From: Clostridia bacterium
Lineage (GTDB): Bacteria; Bacillota; Clostridia; RGIG6154
Direction: 5' to 3'
Assembly: GCA_017410375.1 (NCBI GenBank)
Contig: JAFQQW010000013.1
Coordinates: 1 to 64,000, forward strand
Length of the DNA stretch: 64,000 bases
The notes below the pieces were generated by a model that searched no databases, was not told where the DNA came from, and saw nothing but the letters and a program-made list of their open reading frames with translations. Made by a program: the position numbers and the translations under genes. Position 1 is the stretch's first letter. Every line of letters begins with the position of its first letter. This document shows positions 26,819-35,567 of the stretch, piece after piece.

Positions 26819-28051
26819 TTACTTATACGACAAAATACGTTTTCTGACAAAATTGATTGCATGGCAAGCAGTCAGTTCGCGGTTTTTGTTGCGGTTGTAC
26901 TTTAAATTAAGCTTAAAGTACTCGGTTTTATTTTTATCCGAAACACCGATATAGACAAGCCCCACAGGTTTTTCAGGCGTACCACCGTCGGGACCTGCAA
27001 TGCCGGTTGCGGAAACACCGATGTCCGCATTTGCCGCAATGCGTGCCCCCTCTGCCATTTCCATAGCCGTTTCCGGACTTACTGCACCATACGCCTCTAA
27101 GGTTTCATGCTTTACACCAACCAAGGCTTCCTTGGCGGAATTGGCGTATGTAACATAGCTTTGGTCTAAAATGGCAGATGCGCCCGGCACACCACCTATT
27201 TTGGAGGCAATTAAACCTGCTGTACAGGATTCTGCCGTTGCAATTTTAAGCTTCTTTTCAATCAAAAGCTTTACAGTTACCGCTTCTAAGGTATCCTCAC
27301 CCGTGCCGTACAAATCTTCGCCAAACACAGCATACAGCTTGTCGGCAGTTTTGGAAATCAGCTGCTTAGCTTCATCTAAATTCTTACCCTTGGCAGTTAC
27401 CCGAAGCAAAGCCTCTGTTGCCTTGGCATAAGGTGCAATGGTAGGGTTGGTCTGGTTGTCAATCAAATCCTTTACCATTTGTGCTGCCTTTGACTCACCT
27501 ACACCGAAAATATGATAGAATTCGGATTTTAAAACGCTGTCGGATTTTTTGAGCAGATATGGCTTAACAAAATTTTCAAACATCACGGTAAGCTCTGCCG
27601 GAGGTCCGGGAAGCACCACAATGATTTTTTCGCCGTTATCATATAAAAAGCCCGGTGCTGTGCCGTTTAAATTTTTAAGTGCCAAAGCCCCTTTGGGAAT
27701 TAATGCTTGCTTTTTATTGCTCTCGGGCATTTCTCTGTCTCTAAAATAGTAAAGCAAATTGTCAAGGCTTTCTTTATGCATTTCCATCTCGAGTCCCAAT
27801 GCTTCTGCCACCGTTTCTTTGGTGATATCGTCCGCAGTAGGTCCTAATCCGCCCGAAAAGATTACCATATCCGAACGGTCGATTGCCATTTTTGCATATT
27901 CTAAAAGTCTGTCATGGTTATCCCCCACAACGCCCTGATAATACACATTGATGCCTAAAGCAGAAAGCTCCTGTGAAAGGTACTGCGCATCGGTATTTAA
28001 AATGTCGCCCAAAAGAATTTCGGTGCCGACGGCTATAAGCTCACAAACCAC
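26819..28051 (-). CDS. cinA: CinA family protein (competence/damage-inducible, NMN deamidase domain)
   Basis: A 410-residue two-domain CinA: an N-terminal MoaB/MogA-like domain (GTEILLGD, FSGGLGPTADDIT) and a C-terminal nicotinamide-mononucleotide amidohydrolase domain (TAESCTAGLIA, GVSATGIAGPDGGTPEKPVG). It recycles NMN and pyridine nucleotides and in some bacteria also takes part in competence. GTG start directly after the thiI stop region, with AAGGAG 9 bases before; coupled to thiI. Confidence 0.95.
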   Translation of the reverse strand: MVCELIAVGTEILLGDILNTDAQYLSQELSALGINVYYQGVVGDNHDRLLEYAKMAIDRSDMVIFSGGLGPTADDITKETVAEALGLEMEMHKESLDNLLYYFRDREMPESNKKQALIPKGALALKNLNGTAPGFLYDNGEKIIVVLPGPPAELTVMFENFVKPYLLKKSDSVLKSEFYHIFGVGESKAAQMVKDLIDNQTNPTIAPYAKATEALLRVTAKGKNLDEAKQLISKTADKLYAVFGEDLYGTGEDTLEAVTVKLLIEKKLKIATAESCTAGLIASKIGGVPGASAILDQSYVTYANSAKEALVGVKHETLEAYGAVSPETAMEMAEGARIAANADIGVSATGIAGPDGGTPEKPVGLVYIGVSDKNKTEYFKLNLKYNRNKNRELTACHAINFVRKRILSYK

Positions 28052-29236
28052 TTATGCATCCACTCCTTCGATATACATGGTTTCGGTTTCCGCAATACAT
28101 TTTTCAATAATGGCAGGAATATCCAGTGCTTCCTCCGCATATTCCACAAATTTCAACACCGGCTTTGTTTTGGGGTGCTTGGGTACAAATACCGTACAGC
28201 AATCCTCATAAGGCAAAACCGAGGTTTCGAGTGTACCGATTTTTCTTGCAATTTCAATAATTTCGTTTTTGTCCATACCAATTAACGGACGCATAACGGG
28301 CATGGATGTAGCGCAATCTGTAACGCTTAAGCTTTCTAAGGTCTGGCTTGCCACCTGACCGATGCTCTCACCCGTAATGAGTGCCGCGCTCTTGCCCATT
28401 TGTGCAATTTTTTCGGTGACCATCATCATCACTCTGCGCATAATAATGGTCAGCAAATCCTCAGGACATTTTTCATAAATTTCAAGCTGCGGCTCGGTAA
28501 AGGGTACGATATGCAAGGTAAAGGGACCTGAATATTGTGCTACAATTTTTGCAAGCTCGATGACCTTTTCCTTTGCACGCTCTGAGGTGTACGGAGGCGA
28601 GAAGAAATGCACCGCTTCTAATGCCACACCTCGCTTGGTTACCATATAGCCTGCAACGGGGCTGTCAATACCGCCCGACAAAAGCAGAGTTGCTTTGCCG
28701 TTGCTTCCCACCGGCATTCCGCCTGCACCCTTAATTCTGCCGCCATGCACATACGCCGCAAAATCACGCACTTCAGCCGTTACGGTAAGCTCTGGATTTT
28801 TTACATCCACCTTAAGGTGTGGAAACTTACTTAAAATATATCCACCCAAATCTCTGCAAAGCTCGGGAGATTGCATGGGGAATTTTTTATCTGCGCGCTT
28901 GGCTTCACATTTAAAGGTTTTCGCATTTTTCAGCTGGTCGCCAAGATATGCCACCGCTGTTTCGCAGATGGCTTCAAAGGTCTTTTCGCAAGGGGCTGCC
29001 GGCACAACCGAGGCAATACCAAACACTTTTCCTGCTGCTTCAATAGCGCGGTTAATATCAAAGTTTTCTTTTGGGGTAATCAAAATGGTAGACTGCCCCT
29101 TTTTCATATCAAATTCACCGGCACATTTTAATGCCGCCTTTGCGTTTTTCATCAATCTGTCTTCAAAAGCACGGCGATTCAATCCTTTTAAAACAATTTC
29201 GCCAAGCTTGAGCAAGAGAATTTCTTTCATGTTCAT
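28052..29236 (-). CDS. thiI: tRNA 4-thiouridine synthetase ThiI
   Basis: A 394-residue ThiI: N-terminal ferredoxin-like and THUMP domains, then the PP-loop ATPase motif LSGGIDSPVAG. It adenylates U8 of tRNA and transfers sulfur; in some bacteria it also feeds thiazole synthesis. The length shows the short form without a C-terminal rhodanese domain, so sulfur must come directly from a desulfurase, and a cysteine desulfurase gene lies 9 bases upstream. Downstream cinA starts right at its stop. The three form one operon. Confidence 0.96.
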   Translation of the reverse strand: MNMKEILLLKLGEIVLKGLNRRAFEDRLMKNAKAALKCAGEFDMKKGQSTILITPKENFDINRAIEAAGKVFGIASVVPAAPCEKTFEAICETAVAYLGDQLKNAKTFKCEAKRADKKFPMQSPELCRDLGGYILSKFPHLKVDVKNPELTVTAEVRDFAAYVHGGRIKGAGGMPVGSNGKATLLLSGGIDSPVAGYMVTKRGVALEAVHFFSPPYTSERAKEKVIELAKIVAQYSGPFTLHIVPFTEPQLEIYEKCPEDLLTIIMRRVMMMVTEKIAQMGKSAALITGESIGQVASQTLESLSVTDCATSMPVMRPLIGMDKNEIIEIARKIGTLETSVLPYEDCCTVFVPKHPKTKPVLKFVEYAEEALDIPAIIEKCIAETETMYIEGVDA

Positions 29237-29245
29237 AAATCCTTT

Positions 29246-30376
29246 CTATCTTCGTTTAAAGCGCTTTAAGAATGCAACCTGCTTTGCCATTTCTTCTGCC
29301 GCTAAGTCCAGTTCTTCGTATGTGGTATCATTACCAAGGCTTATGCGCACAGAGCCTTGTGCCAATGTACGTCTTACACCCATACTTTCCAAAACATGGC
29401 TGATTTTTGTAGACTTTGATGTACATGCAGAGCCTGTGGAAACATAAACGCCCACATTTTCAAGGGCATGAAGCAAAACTTCTCCTCGCACACCGTCGAA
29501 TCCGACATTTACAATGTGTACCGCTTCTTCTCCGTTTATTACCGCTTCGGGAATTTTTTCAAGCAGTTTTTCTTTTAAATACTCTCTTTTTTCTTTGAGG
29601 TCTGCCATAAGACGTGTACCGTCTTTTGCGATGCGCTCCGCTTCTAAACCAAACGCCACAATTCCGGGTGCGTTCATGGTGCCTGAGCGGATTCCTTCCT
29701 GGTCACCGCCAAAGCTTTGTGGCGAAAGTTTAATACCTTTTTTTACATACAGCGCACCAACACCCTTTAAGGCATGTACTTTATGTGCCGAAAAGCTCAT
29801 TAAATCCACCTGCATTTTAGAGGGGTTAAGGGGTATTTTTCCCAACGCTTGCACACAATCGGAATGAATTACAGCTTTAGGTGCAATTTCTTTTAATTTT
29901 TCTATAGGTTGTACGACCCCCGTTTCATTATTAACCGCCATCACCGAAATGAAAACCGTATCGGGGCGTACCGCTTGCTTTAATTCTTCTAAGTCCACTT
30001 CCCCGTTTGGCTTTGTGCCGATGTAAGACACCTGCCAGCCATTCGCTTCCAGATGTGCAAAGGTATGCAAAACTGCATGATGCTCCATCTTTGTGGTAAT
30101 AATGTGTCTGCCCTGATGCTTTAAAGACTGCACCGCACCTAAGATTGCTAAGTTATCACTTTCTGTTCCGCCCGAGGTAAACACAATTTCAGAGGCGTCA
30201 CAGCAAAGGGCGCCAGCGAGTGCCTGCCTTGCTTTTTTGATTTCCTTTTCGGCTTTTAAGCCTAGCCCATGCAATGCCGATGCATTACCGTAGCATTCGG
30301 TTGCTACCCGGTTAAACGCATCCAATGCCTCTTTGGAAGGTCTGGTGGTTGCCGCATTATCCAAATAAACTTCCAT
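29246..30376 (-). CDS. Cysteine desulfurase (NifS/IscS-like)
   Basis: A 376-residue pyridoxal-phosphate enzyme that takes sulfur from cysteine. EVYLDNAATT opens the protein, the PLP lysine is in SFSAHKVHALKGVGALY, and the catalytic cysteine is in STGSACTSKSTK. The ATG at 30376 follows AAGGAG by 6 bases. It directly precedes thiI (9-base gap), so it is probably the sulfur donor for s4U formation, a NifZ-like role known from Bacillus; general Fe-S or other sulfur supply is also possible. No IscU-like scaffold gene is next to it. Confidence 0.95.
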   Translation of the reverse strand: MEVYLDNAATTRPSKEALDAFNRVATECYGNASALHGLGLKAEKEIKKARQALAGALCCDASEIVFTSGGTESDNLAILGAVQSLKHQGRHIITTKMEHHAVLHTFAHLEANGWQVSYIGTKPNGEVDLEELKQAVRPDTVFISVMAVNNETGVVQPIEKLKEIAPKAVIHSDCVQALGKIPLNPSKMQVDLMSFSAHKVHALKGVGALYVKKGIKLSPQSFGGDQEGIRSGTMNAPGIVAFGLEAERIAKDGTRLMADLKEKREYLKEKLLEKIPEAVINGEEAVHIVNVGFDGVRGEVLLHALENVGVYVSTGSACTSKSTKISHVLESMGVRRTLAQGSVRISLGNDTTYEELDLAAEEMAKQVAFLKRFKRR

Positions 30377-30435
30377 GTAAAACTCCTTAAAATAAACTCT
30401 CATTATAGTTTACTATAAATTTTAAAATTTTTCAA

Positions 30436-30468
30436 TAAAAAAGTGCGGAAAATCCGCACTTTTTTGTT
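30436..30468 (-). terminator. Terminator after the GH78-like gene
   Basis: AAGTGCGGA pairs with TCCGCACTT around a short A loop; the minus strand then has a T-run. It ends the spoIIA-esterase-rhamnosidase transcript. Confidence 0.88.
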
Positions 30469-32542
30469 ATTTTTCCAAACATTTATGCAATACAACACCC
30501 ACATAAGAGGCAAACCCGTGATTTAAGCTGTTGCTTACATCCTTGTGCTCCCATAAGGTTCCGGATTTTTCAACCATATCCGCAAAGAAATCCTTTATTT
30601 CTTTCAGCAACAACTCGGTTTCACCAAGCTGAAGCAGAATATCCATGCGCAGGTAAATACCGTTCATTGCGTTAGAGGGCTCATACGGAACAACAAAATC
30701 ATGTGTACCATTCATACCGAACACTTTCAAAACGGTTTCCTTAAGTTCTGCATACATAGCATCATTCAAATCTGCAACACCGCACCATACAGCATAATAC
30801 TGGCAGGTTTCGGACACGTTGTCGGTGTTTTTGGCAATGCCGTTCTCATAAACTGCGTTTTCTTCAAAATACTTGCCGTTAAAGGATTTTTCGATAATTT
30901 TTGCTTTTAAAGCTTCCGCTTTGCCCTCCGGAATCATTTCCGGGAACAGAGCAGTCACACAATTTAAAAACTTATAGTAAAGCATATTGGTGGGATAGTT
31001 AATATCTTGTGTCCAATCATTACATTTGGACCATTCCACAAAGTTCCAGTTTTCTAATTTTTCAACCAATCCATCCGCATTTTCTCTTTTGGCAAAGAAA
31101 TCCACCAAATCCTGCACACGTTTTCTGTATTTTTCGGGGTTCTGCCCACTTCTTTCGATTTGCTCATAAATCTGCACAACAAACCACATAGACCATTGCG
31201 GAATGTATTCGCCCTTTAAAATAGCTGCCGGATAACACATGGGAATCATGCCCTCAGGCAAGTCATCAAAATCGGTTGCCACCACAAAGTTATTCAGCAT
31301 CATCTCGTTGATGGTGGTTTTTCCAGTCAGGAAATATTCGGTTCGTGCCGTAAACATTGCATCCATCAGCCAACCTGCCCGTTCTCTTGTGGGGCAATCC
31401 ATAAACACATCCACCGCATTCTGACGGAAGGTGTTTGCAGCAGCTTGATATATACCATGCAATGCCTTGTCGTCCGTGTGCAGTTCCGGAATTTCTTCCA
31501 AAGGATAGCAGTACTCGCGTACCGAAGCATCTTCTAAAACAAGCTCACCCTCGGTTACAAAGACGTAAAGATAACGGAAACCGTATACCTCCATGGTTTC
31601 GCCTTCATATTCGCCGTCTGACATGTGGTAATCTATTACATTTGTGATGTTGTTTTCTAAAATCGGGAACACACCGTCAAGACTTCTTTCGCTAAAGCCG
31701 ATAATCAAACGGGCATTTTTGGAAACATTGACTCTGTGACGGATAAAACCTGTCACATTCTGACCAAAATCCAACACAATATACTGTCCCTTAGAAACGG
31801 TATACGGGAATTTTAAATCAGACTTCTGCTCTGTCACCTGATAGTCATAGCCATACATATCATAAAGCGGCCTGTACTCAATTTCTTCCAGCTTAAAGCC
31901 GTCTTTACCGTTATACCCAACAGGGTTAATAAATCTTTTTTCCGGGATTTCCGGCGTTACGGGAACGAGATTTCCTTTCCATGCACAAGAAACAGGATTA
32001 ACAATGTCATAGTTCGGAAAAGGCGCTTTACGAATCATATAAGAAAGCTTAGGCTGAACTTCTTCCACCGGCACTTTCAGCATGCTACCACCTTTACGCA
32101 CATACACTTCCGAGAACTGTCTCTGATAAGAATAGCGCATAACTTTCTGAATGCGTTCCACATCTGCAAAGCCCACAAAGTTATAACCGGTTGCCGCAAC
32201 AGGCTTGCCCTCGGCAGTAATTTCCGCCTGCAGAAAGCCTGGTACATTGATGCATGCAAAATTATCACAGTTATAGCTTGCAACCTCAATCACAATCTGG
32301 TTTAACCCCCAGGAGGTGTGCTTTGTGATATCCATAGTATCAATTCTGGTAAACCCTTTGGGTGCACGGGCAGGACCGTAGCCTGCAAATTCACCGTTTA
32401 CCGTAATTCTGTAGTAAGTCGCACCGGTGATTTCCAAAATTACATTTTCGCCGTTACATTCGAAATTTGCCGCAAAAAATGCGGTAATGTTCATCTCTTT
32501 ACTTAAGTCTTTTAAAAAGACGGGTTTAGAAATTTTAAACAT
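30467..32542 (-). CDS. Alpha-L-rhamnosidase-like glycoside hydrolase (GH78 family)
   Basis: A 691-residue protein with N-terminal beta-sandwich domains (about residues 1-350) and an (alpha/alpha)6 catalytic domain. The GH78 signature is FMDCPTRERAGW (about 380-391) with candidate acidic residues D382, E387 and D394, and a later LWEHKD segment near the C-terminus containing the likely catalytic Glu. It would remove terminal rhamnose from pectin-derived or other glycosides. No signal peptide, so it is intracellular. AAGGAG site before the ATG; gap to the esterase gene upstream is 14 bases. The unusual fact is that it is downstream of sigF with no terminator between. Confidence 0.85.
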   Translation of the reverse strand: MFKISKPVFLKDLSKEMNITAFFAANFECNGENVILEITGATYYRITVNGEFAGYGPARAPKGFTRIDTMDITKHTSWGLNQIVIEVASYNCDNFACINVPGFLQAEITAEGKPVAATGYNFVGFADVERIQKVMRYSYQRQFSEVYVRKGGSMLKVPVEEVQPKLSYMIRKAPFPNYDIVNPVSCAWKGNLVPVTPEIPEKRFINPVGYNGKDGFKLEEIEYRPLYDMYGYDYQVTEQKSDLKFPYTVSKGQYIVLDFGQNVTGFIRHRVNVSKNARLIIGFSERSLDGVFPILENNITNVIDYHMSDGEYEGETMEVYGFRYLYVFVTEGELVLEDASVREYCYPLEEIPELHTDDKALHGIYQAAANTFRQNAVDVFMDCPTRERAGWLMDAMFTARTEYFLTGKTTINEMMLNNFVVATDFDDLPEGMIPMCYPAAILKGEYIPQWSMWFVVQIYEQIERSGQNPEKYRKRVQDLVDFFAKRENADGLVEKLENWNFVEWSKCNDWTQDINYPTNMLYYKFLNCVTALFPEMIPEGKAEALKAKIIEKSFNGKYFEENAVYENGIAKNTDNVSETCQYYAVWCGVADLNDAMYAELKETVLKVFGMNGTHDFVVPYEPSNAMNGIYLRMDILLQLGETELLLKEIKDFFADMVEKSGTLWEHKDVSNSLNHGFASYVGVVLHKCLEK

Positions 32543-32556
32543 AGTTATGTATCTCC

Positions 32557-34035
32557 TTATAAAAGTTCTTTTTCCATAAAGGGCATTGCAGGAAGCCCCA
32601 GACTGTTAAACAAATGTGCATGCACAAAGTTGTGTTGCAGATAGCGCACTTTTTTCGCATTTTTACACGGTTCCTTGCTCCACGCCACATTGCCTGTCGC
32701 CGCAAACAGAACCTCTTCCCAACCCTTTTCGGTTTCCACTTCAAAACCACCGATGGCAACATTATCGCCTATCAAGTAGTCATATGAATTTGTAAATTCT
32801 ACACATACTGTGCCGTCTTTTCTTATGTAAGCCTTTTCAAATTCCGGATACCGCCATAAAAGGTCATGTCCGTAGCATTCCGAAAGAGCACAGCCTGCCA
32901 TACGTTCACCGATTGCCTGCTTTTCAAAGGGATGAATGTTATGCTTTTCACCGCAATCAATGGCATTTACACAGTACACATTTTCGTTTTCCTTTTCAAA
33001 ATCAATCAATGCCTGACGCACAGCGCACCAACCGTTTTCTGCGCCGTTGTCGTATCCCGGAAGAAGGGTTGTGATAAAGCAAAGGTCATCGGCTTGTAAA
33101 TCCCGCATCCAGGTTTTCCGAAGCAAATTCATGCCTGCCATATATCTGTCGTAGCATTGTGCTGTCTCATGGGCATCCGACTCACCCTGATACCAGATTA
33201 CGCCCTTTACACTATACGGGCAAATAGTCTGAAACATGGTTTCGTTGGTGCCGCCAAAACGGGAAAACAATTCGGGGTTTGCATAATGGTCCACGAAGTC
33301 ATACCCCTGACCGACAGGATGTGTAGGTCCACGGAATTCCAGGTCATCTATGTACGCCTTATTAGAGGGTCTGTAATCCTCGGGCTTCATACTGTCTAAG
33401 GATTCAAAATGGTCTTTTACAAACGGATAAACTTTTTCATCTTCCATCATATCCTTACGGGGAATCCAGAAAAATACCGAGCTTCCGCCCCAGTTGCAGG
33501 AAATGATACCAACCGGCACATTTTCCTGCTCAGCAACACGTTTTGCAAAGGTATAGGCTACGGTAGAAAGCTCTCTGCCCACCGTACCGCCTGCAATTTT
33601 CCATGGGGTATCACAAGCCTTTTGAGATATAAACGGCCAACCCCAGCAGTCTTGTCCCACCTGATGTCTTCGTGCAACCGTAATGAAACGCACATCATCA
33701 TTTTTATGGAACTGTAATTCGTACATACCATTTTTCGAAACCGCAAGAGGCATTTCCATATTAGACTGTCCGCCTGCAATCCACACTTCCCCGACAGCGA
33801 CGTCCTTTAAAACAATCTCTTCTGTACCGCTTTTGACAGAAAGCTCATATCCCTTACCTGCTTCAAAAGACGGAAAAAGGAGCATAAATGAACCGTCCTT
33901 GCCAACTGTTTTCGCAGTTGCACCGCGGAAAGTTCCGACAACCTCCGCACCGGTTTCACATGCTCCCCAAACTCTGATTTCTTTATTTCGCTGCAATACC
34001 ATAGAATCGGTAAAAATAAATGCAAGCTTTAACAT
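32557..34035 (-). CDS. Sialate O-acetylesterase-like SGNH hydrolase
   Basis: A 492-residue protein with an N-terminal beta-sandwich and an SGNH domain. Family marks: VWIAGGQSNMEMP (catalytic Ser), NWGGSSVFFW and IWYQGESDAHETAQCY. The domain architecture fits the sialate 9-O-acetylesterase family, which also includes general acetyl esterases for plant polysaccharides. No signal peptide. Its ribosome binding site (AAGGGG/AAGG) lies within the last codons of sigF and its start is 4 bases after the sigF stop, so it is co-translated with the spoIIA operon. Function paired with the rhamnosidase downstream seems likely. Confidence 0.88.
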   Translation of the reverse strand: MLKLAFIFTDSMVLQRNKEIRVWGACETGAEVVGTFRGATAKTVGKDGSFMLLFPSFEAGKGYELSVKSGTEEIVLKDVAVGEVWIAGGQSNMEMPLAVSKNGMYELQFHKNDDVRFITVARRHQVGQDCWGWPFISQKACDTPWKIAGGTVGRELSTVAYTFAKRVAEQENVPVGIISCNWGGSSVFFWIPRKDMMEDEKVYPFVKDHFESLDSMKPEDYRPSNKAYIDDLEFRGPTHPVGQGYDFVDHYANPELFSRFGGTNETMFQTICPYSVKGVIWYQGESDAHETAQCYDRYMAGMNLLRKTWMRDLQADDLCFITTLLPGYDNGAENGWCAVRQALIDFEKENENVYCVNAIDCGEKHNIHPFEKQAIGERMAGCALSECYGHDLLWRYPEFEKAYIRKDGTVCVEFTNSYDYLIGDNVAIGGFEVETEKGWEEVLFAATGNVAWSKEPCKNAKKVRYLQHNFVHAHLFNSLGLPAMPFMEKELL

Positions 34036-34039
34036 CCTT

Positions 34040-34702
34040 TTAAATCCCCTTTTCGCATCGTTTTCTTAAAGTTTCCAGCACTTTTTTCTCTATCCGGGAA
34101 ACCTGCACCTGAGACACACCAAGCCGATTTGCGACCTGCTGTTGTGTCTCTTCTTTAAAGTATCTTAATAATATCACTTTTTGACTGCGCTTGTCAAGGG
34201 AATCTAACAATTCTTTTAAAAATATCCGCTCTACTGTTTTTTCCTCTTCATTCTCCTTTACAATAATTTTATCCAGCACAAAACCGCTGTCGTCATACTG
34301 TTCATAAATGGATGTACATGGTTTGACTGCATCTAAGGCTTCGGCGATTTCTTCTTTGGAAAGTCCCGTCGCTTCCGACAGCTCCGAAACGGTTGGCGAC
34401 CGTTGCAGTTCTTTGAAAAGCTTTTCTTTCGCGTACCCGATTTTCCCTGCATTCTCCTTAATGCTTCTTGAGATTTTCACCGACCCGTCATCCCGCAAAT
34501 AACGCTTGATTTCACCGATAATCATGGGCACAGCATAGGTAGAAAACTGAAAGCCCTTGCTTTCATCAAAGTTTTTTACCGCCTTTATCAAGCCCATAGC
34601 ACCAATCTGCACCAAATCCTCGTACTCGACGCCACGTCCCAAGAATCGTTTAACCACCGAATACACAAGTCCCATATTCTGTTCTACGCGCCCGTTGTCC
34701 AT
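34040..34702 (-). CDS. sigF: Forespore RNA polymerase sigma-F factor
   Basis: A 220-residue sigma-70 family factor with regions 2, 3 and 4. Region 2 (VEYEDLVQIGAMGLIKAVKNFD, then FSTYAVPMIIGEIKRYLRDD) is typical of SigF/SigG, and region 4 ends with QQVANRLGVSQVQVSRIEKK. The gene order SpoIIAA, SpoIIAB, sigma factor identifies it as SigF, not SigG. It is held inactive by SpoIIAB and released by SpoIIE action in the forespore. It is a little shorter at the N-terminus than the Bacillus protein. GAGGG precedes the ATG; the gap from spoIIAB is 1 base. Confidence 0.95.
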   Translation of the reverse strand: MDNGRVEQNMGLVYSVVKRFLGRGVEYEDLVQIGAMGLIKAVKNFDESKGFQFSTYAVPMIIGEIKRYLRDDGSVKISRSIKENAGKIGYAKEKLFKELQRSPTVSELSEATGLSKEEIAEALDAVKPCTSIYEQYDDSGFVLDKIIVKENEEEKTVERIFLKELLDSLDKRSQKVILLRYFKEETQQQVANRLGVSQVQVSRIEKKVLETLRKRCEKGI

Positions 34703-34703
34703 T

Positions 34704-35123
34704 TTAAGCCCTCAATGTCTTTCGCATAATCACCTTGGTTCCTTCACCTATTTCCGAAATCACGTCCACCATATCCATAAAAGACTCCATTACAGTAAAG
34801 CCCATACCCGACCGCTCCAGCTCAGGCTGGGTGGTAAACATGGGTTCTCTTGCCTTTTCCACATCGGGGATGCCCACGCCTTTGTCACGGATAATGATTT
34901 CGAGCTCGTTTCCGTCATATGTAGCAGACAGCACCACTGCGCCGTCCTCATTTTTGTAGCCGTGAATAATGGCATTTGTAACCGCTTCGGAAACTGCAGT
35001 TTTGATGTCGCAAAGCTCTTCCACCGTTGGGTCGGCATCCATTAAAAATGCCGTTATCACCTGCCTTGCCAGTCGTTCATTTTCTCCGATTGCAAGAAAT
35101 TTTATCTCCATACTGTTTCTCAT
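34704..35123 (-). CDS. spoIIAB: Anti-sigma-F factor SpoIIAB
   Basis: A 139-residue GHKL-fold serine kinase and anti-sigma factor. The N-box VSEAVTNAIIHGY, G1 box DKGVGIPD and G2 box RSGMGFTVM are intact. It binds sigma F and phosphorylates SpoIIAA. The ATG overlaps the spoIIAA stop (ATGA), as in other spoIIA operons. Confidence 0.96.
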   Translation of the reverse strand: MRNSMEIKFLAIGENERLARQVITAFLMDADPTVEELCDIKTAVSEAVTNAIIHGYKNEDGAVVLSATYDGNELEIIIRDKGVGIPDVEKAREPMFTTQPELERSGMGFTVMESFMDMVDVISEIGEGTKVIMRKTLRA

Positions 35124-35464
35124 TTAATCACCCCGCAAACTCTCTTTTCCGCCTTTTCCATGGTTTCATAAAGCGGAATAATCTTATGTAATCCTGAAAG
35201 ATTAATTACCCGCTCCACCTCCGGCTTTGCGGCGGCAATAAACACCTTACCTTCCATCTCACGGATTCTCTTGTACCGCCCTAAAATCAATCCGATACCT
35301 GAGCTATCCATAAAATCCAGATTGCTTAAATCAAACACCAGATTTTTTATGGGTTTTTCCCGGATTTCTTTATCTATGGCAGAGCGCATCGGCCCCACAT
35401 TATAATGATCCATATCGCCCGTGATTGCAACAATTAACGTATTGCCATTTGTTCTGATTTGCAT
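35120..35464 (-). CDS. spoIIAA: Anti-anti-sigma factor SpoIIAA
   Basis: A 114-residue STAS-domain protein. The phosphorylated serine is in the conserved FMDSSGIGLILGRY segment. In the dephosphorylated form it frees sigma F from SpoIIAB. The start at 35464 has AAGGAT upstream; the in-frame extension to 35500 is not needed. It is first in the spoIIA operon. No clear sigma-H or sigma-A promoter was seen upstream. Confidence 0.95.
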   Translation of the reverse strand: MQIRTNGNTLIVAITGDMDHYNVGPMRSAIDKEIREKPIKNLVFDLSNLDFMDSSGIGLILGRYKRIREMEGKVFIAAAKPEVERVINLSGLHKIIPLYETMEKAEKRVCGVIK

Positions 35465-35517
35465 GCTTACCCATCCTTTCTTACTATCAGCATACTGCAT
35501 TCAAAAGTATTTTTAGG

Positions 35518-35560
35518 TAAAAAAAAGTCGTAAACTTCAAAAAAGTTTACGACAATTTTT
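35518..35560 (-). terminator. Terminator after valS
   Basis: GTCGTAAACTT pairs with AAGTTTACGAC (11 bases) around CAAAA; on the minus strand eight T follow. It separates valS from the spoIIA operon. Confidence 0.9.
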
Positions 35561-35567
35561 TTAAGCT

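Noticed and set aside
35465-35567. Sigma-H promoter or Spo0A box before spoIIAA
   Set aside because: TTTGAATGC is a partial -10 match but lacks the AGGAWWW -35 at the right distance, and no TGTCGAA-like box is present, so it was not annotated.
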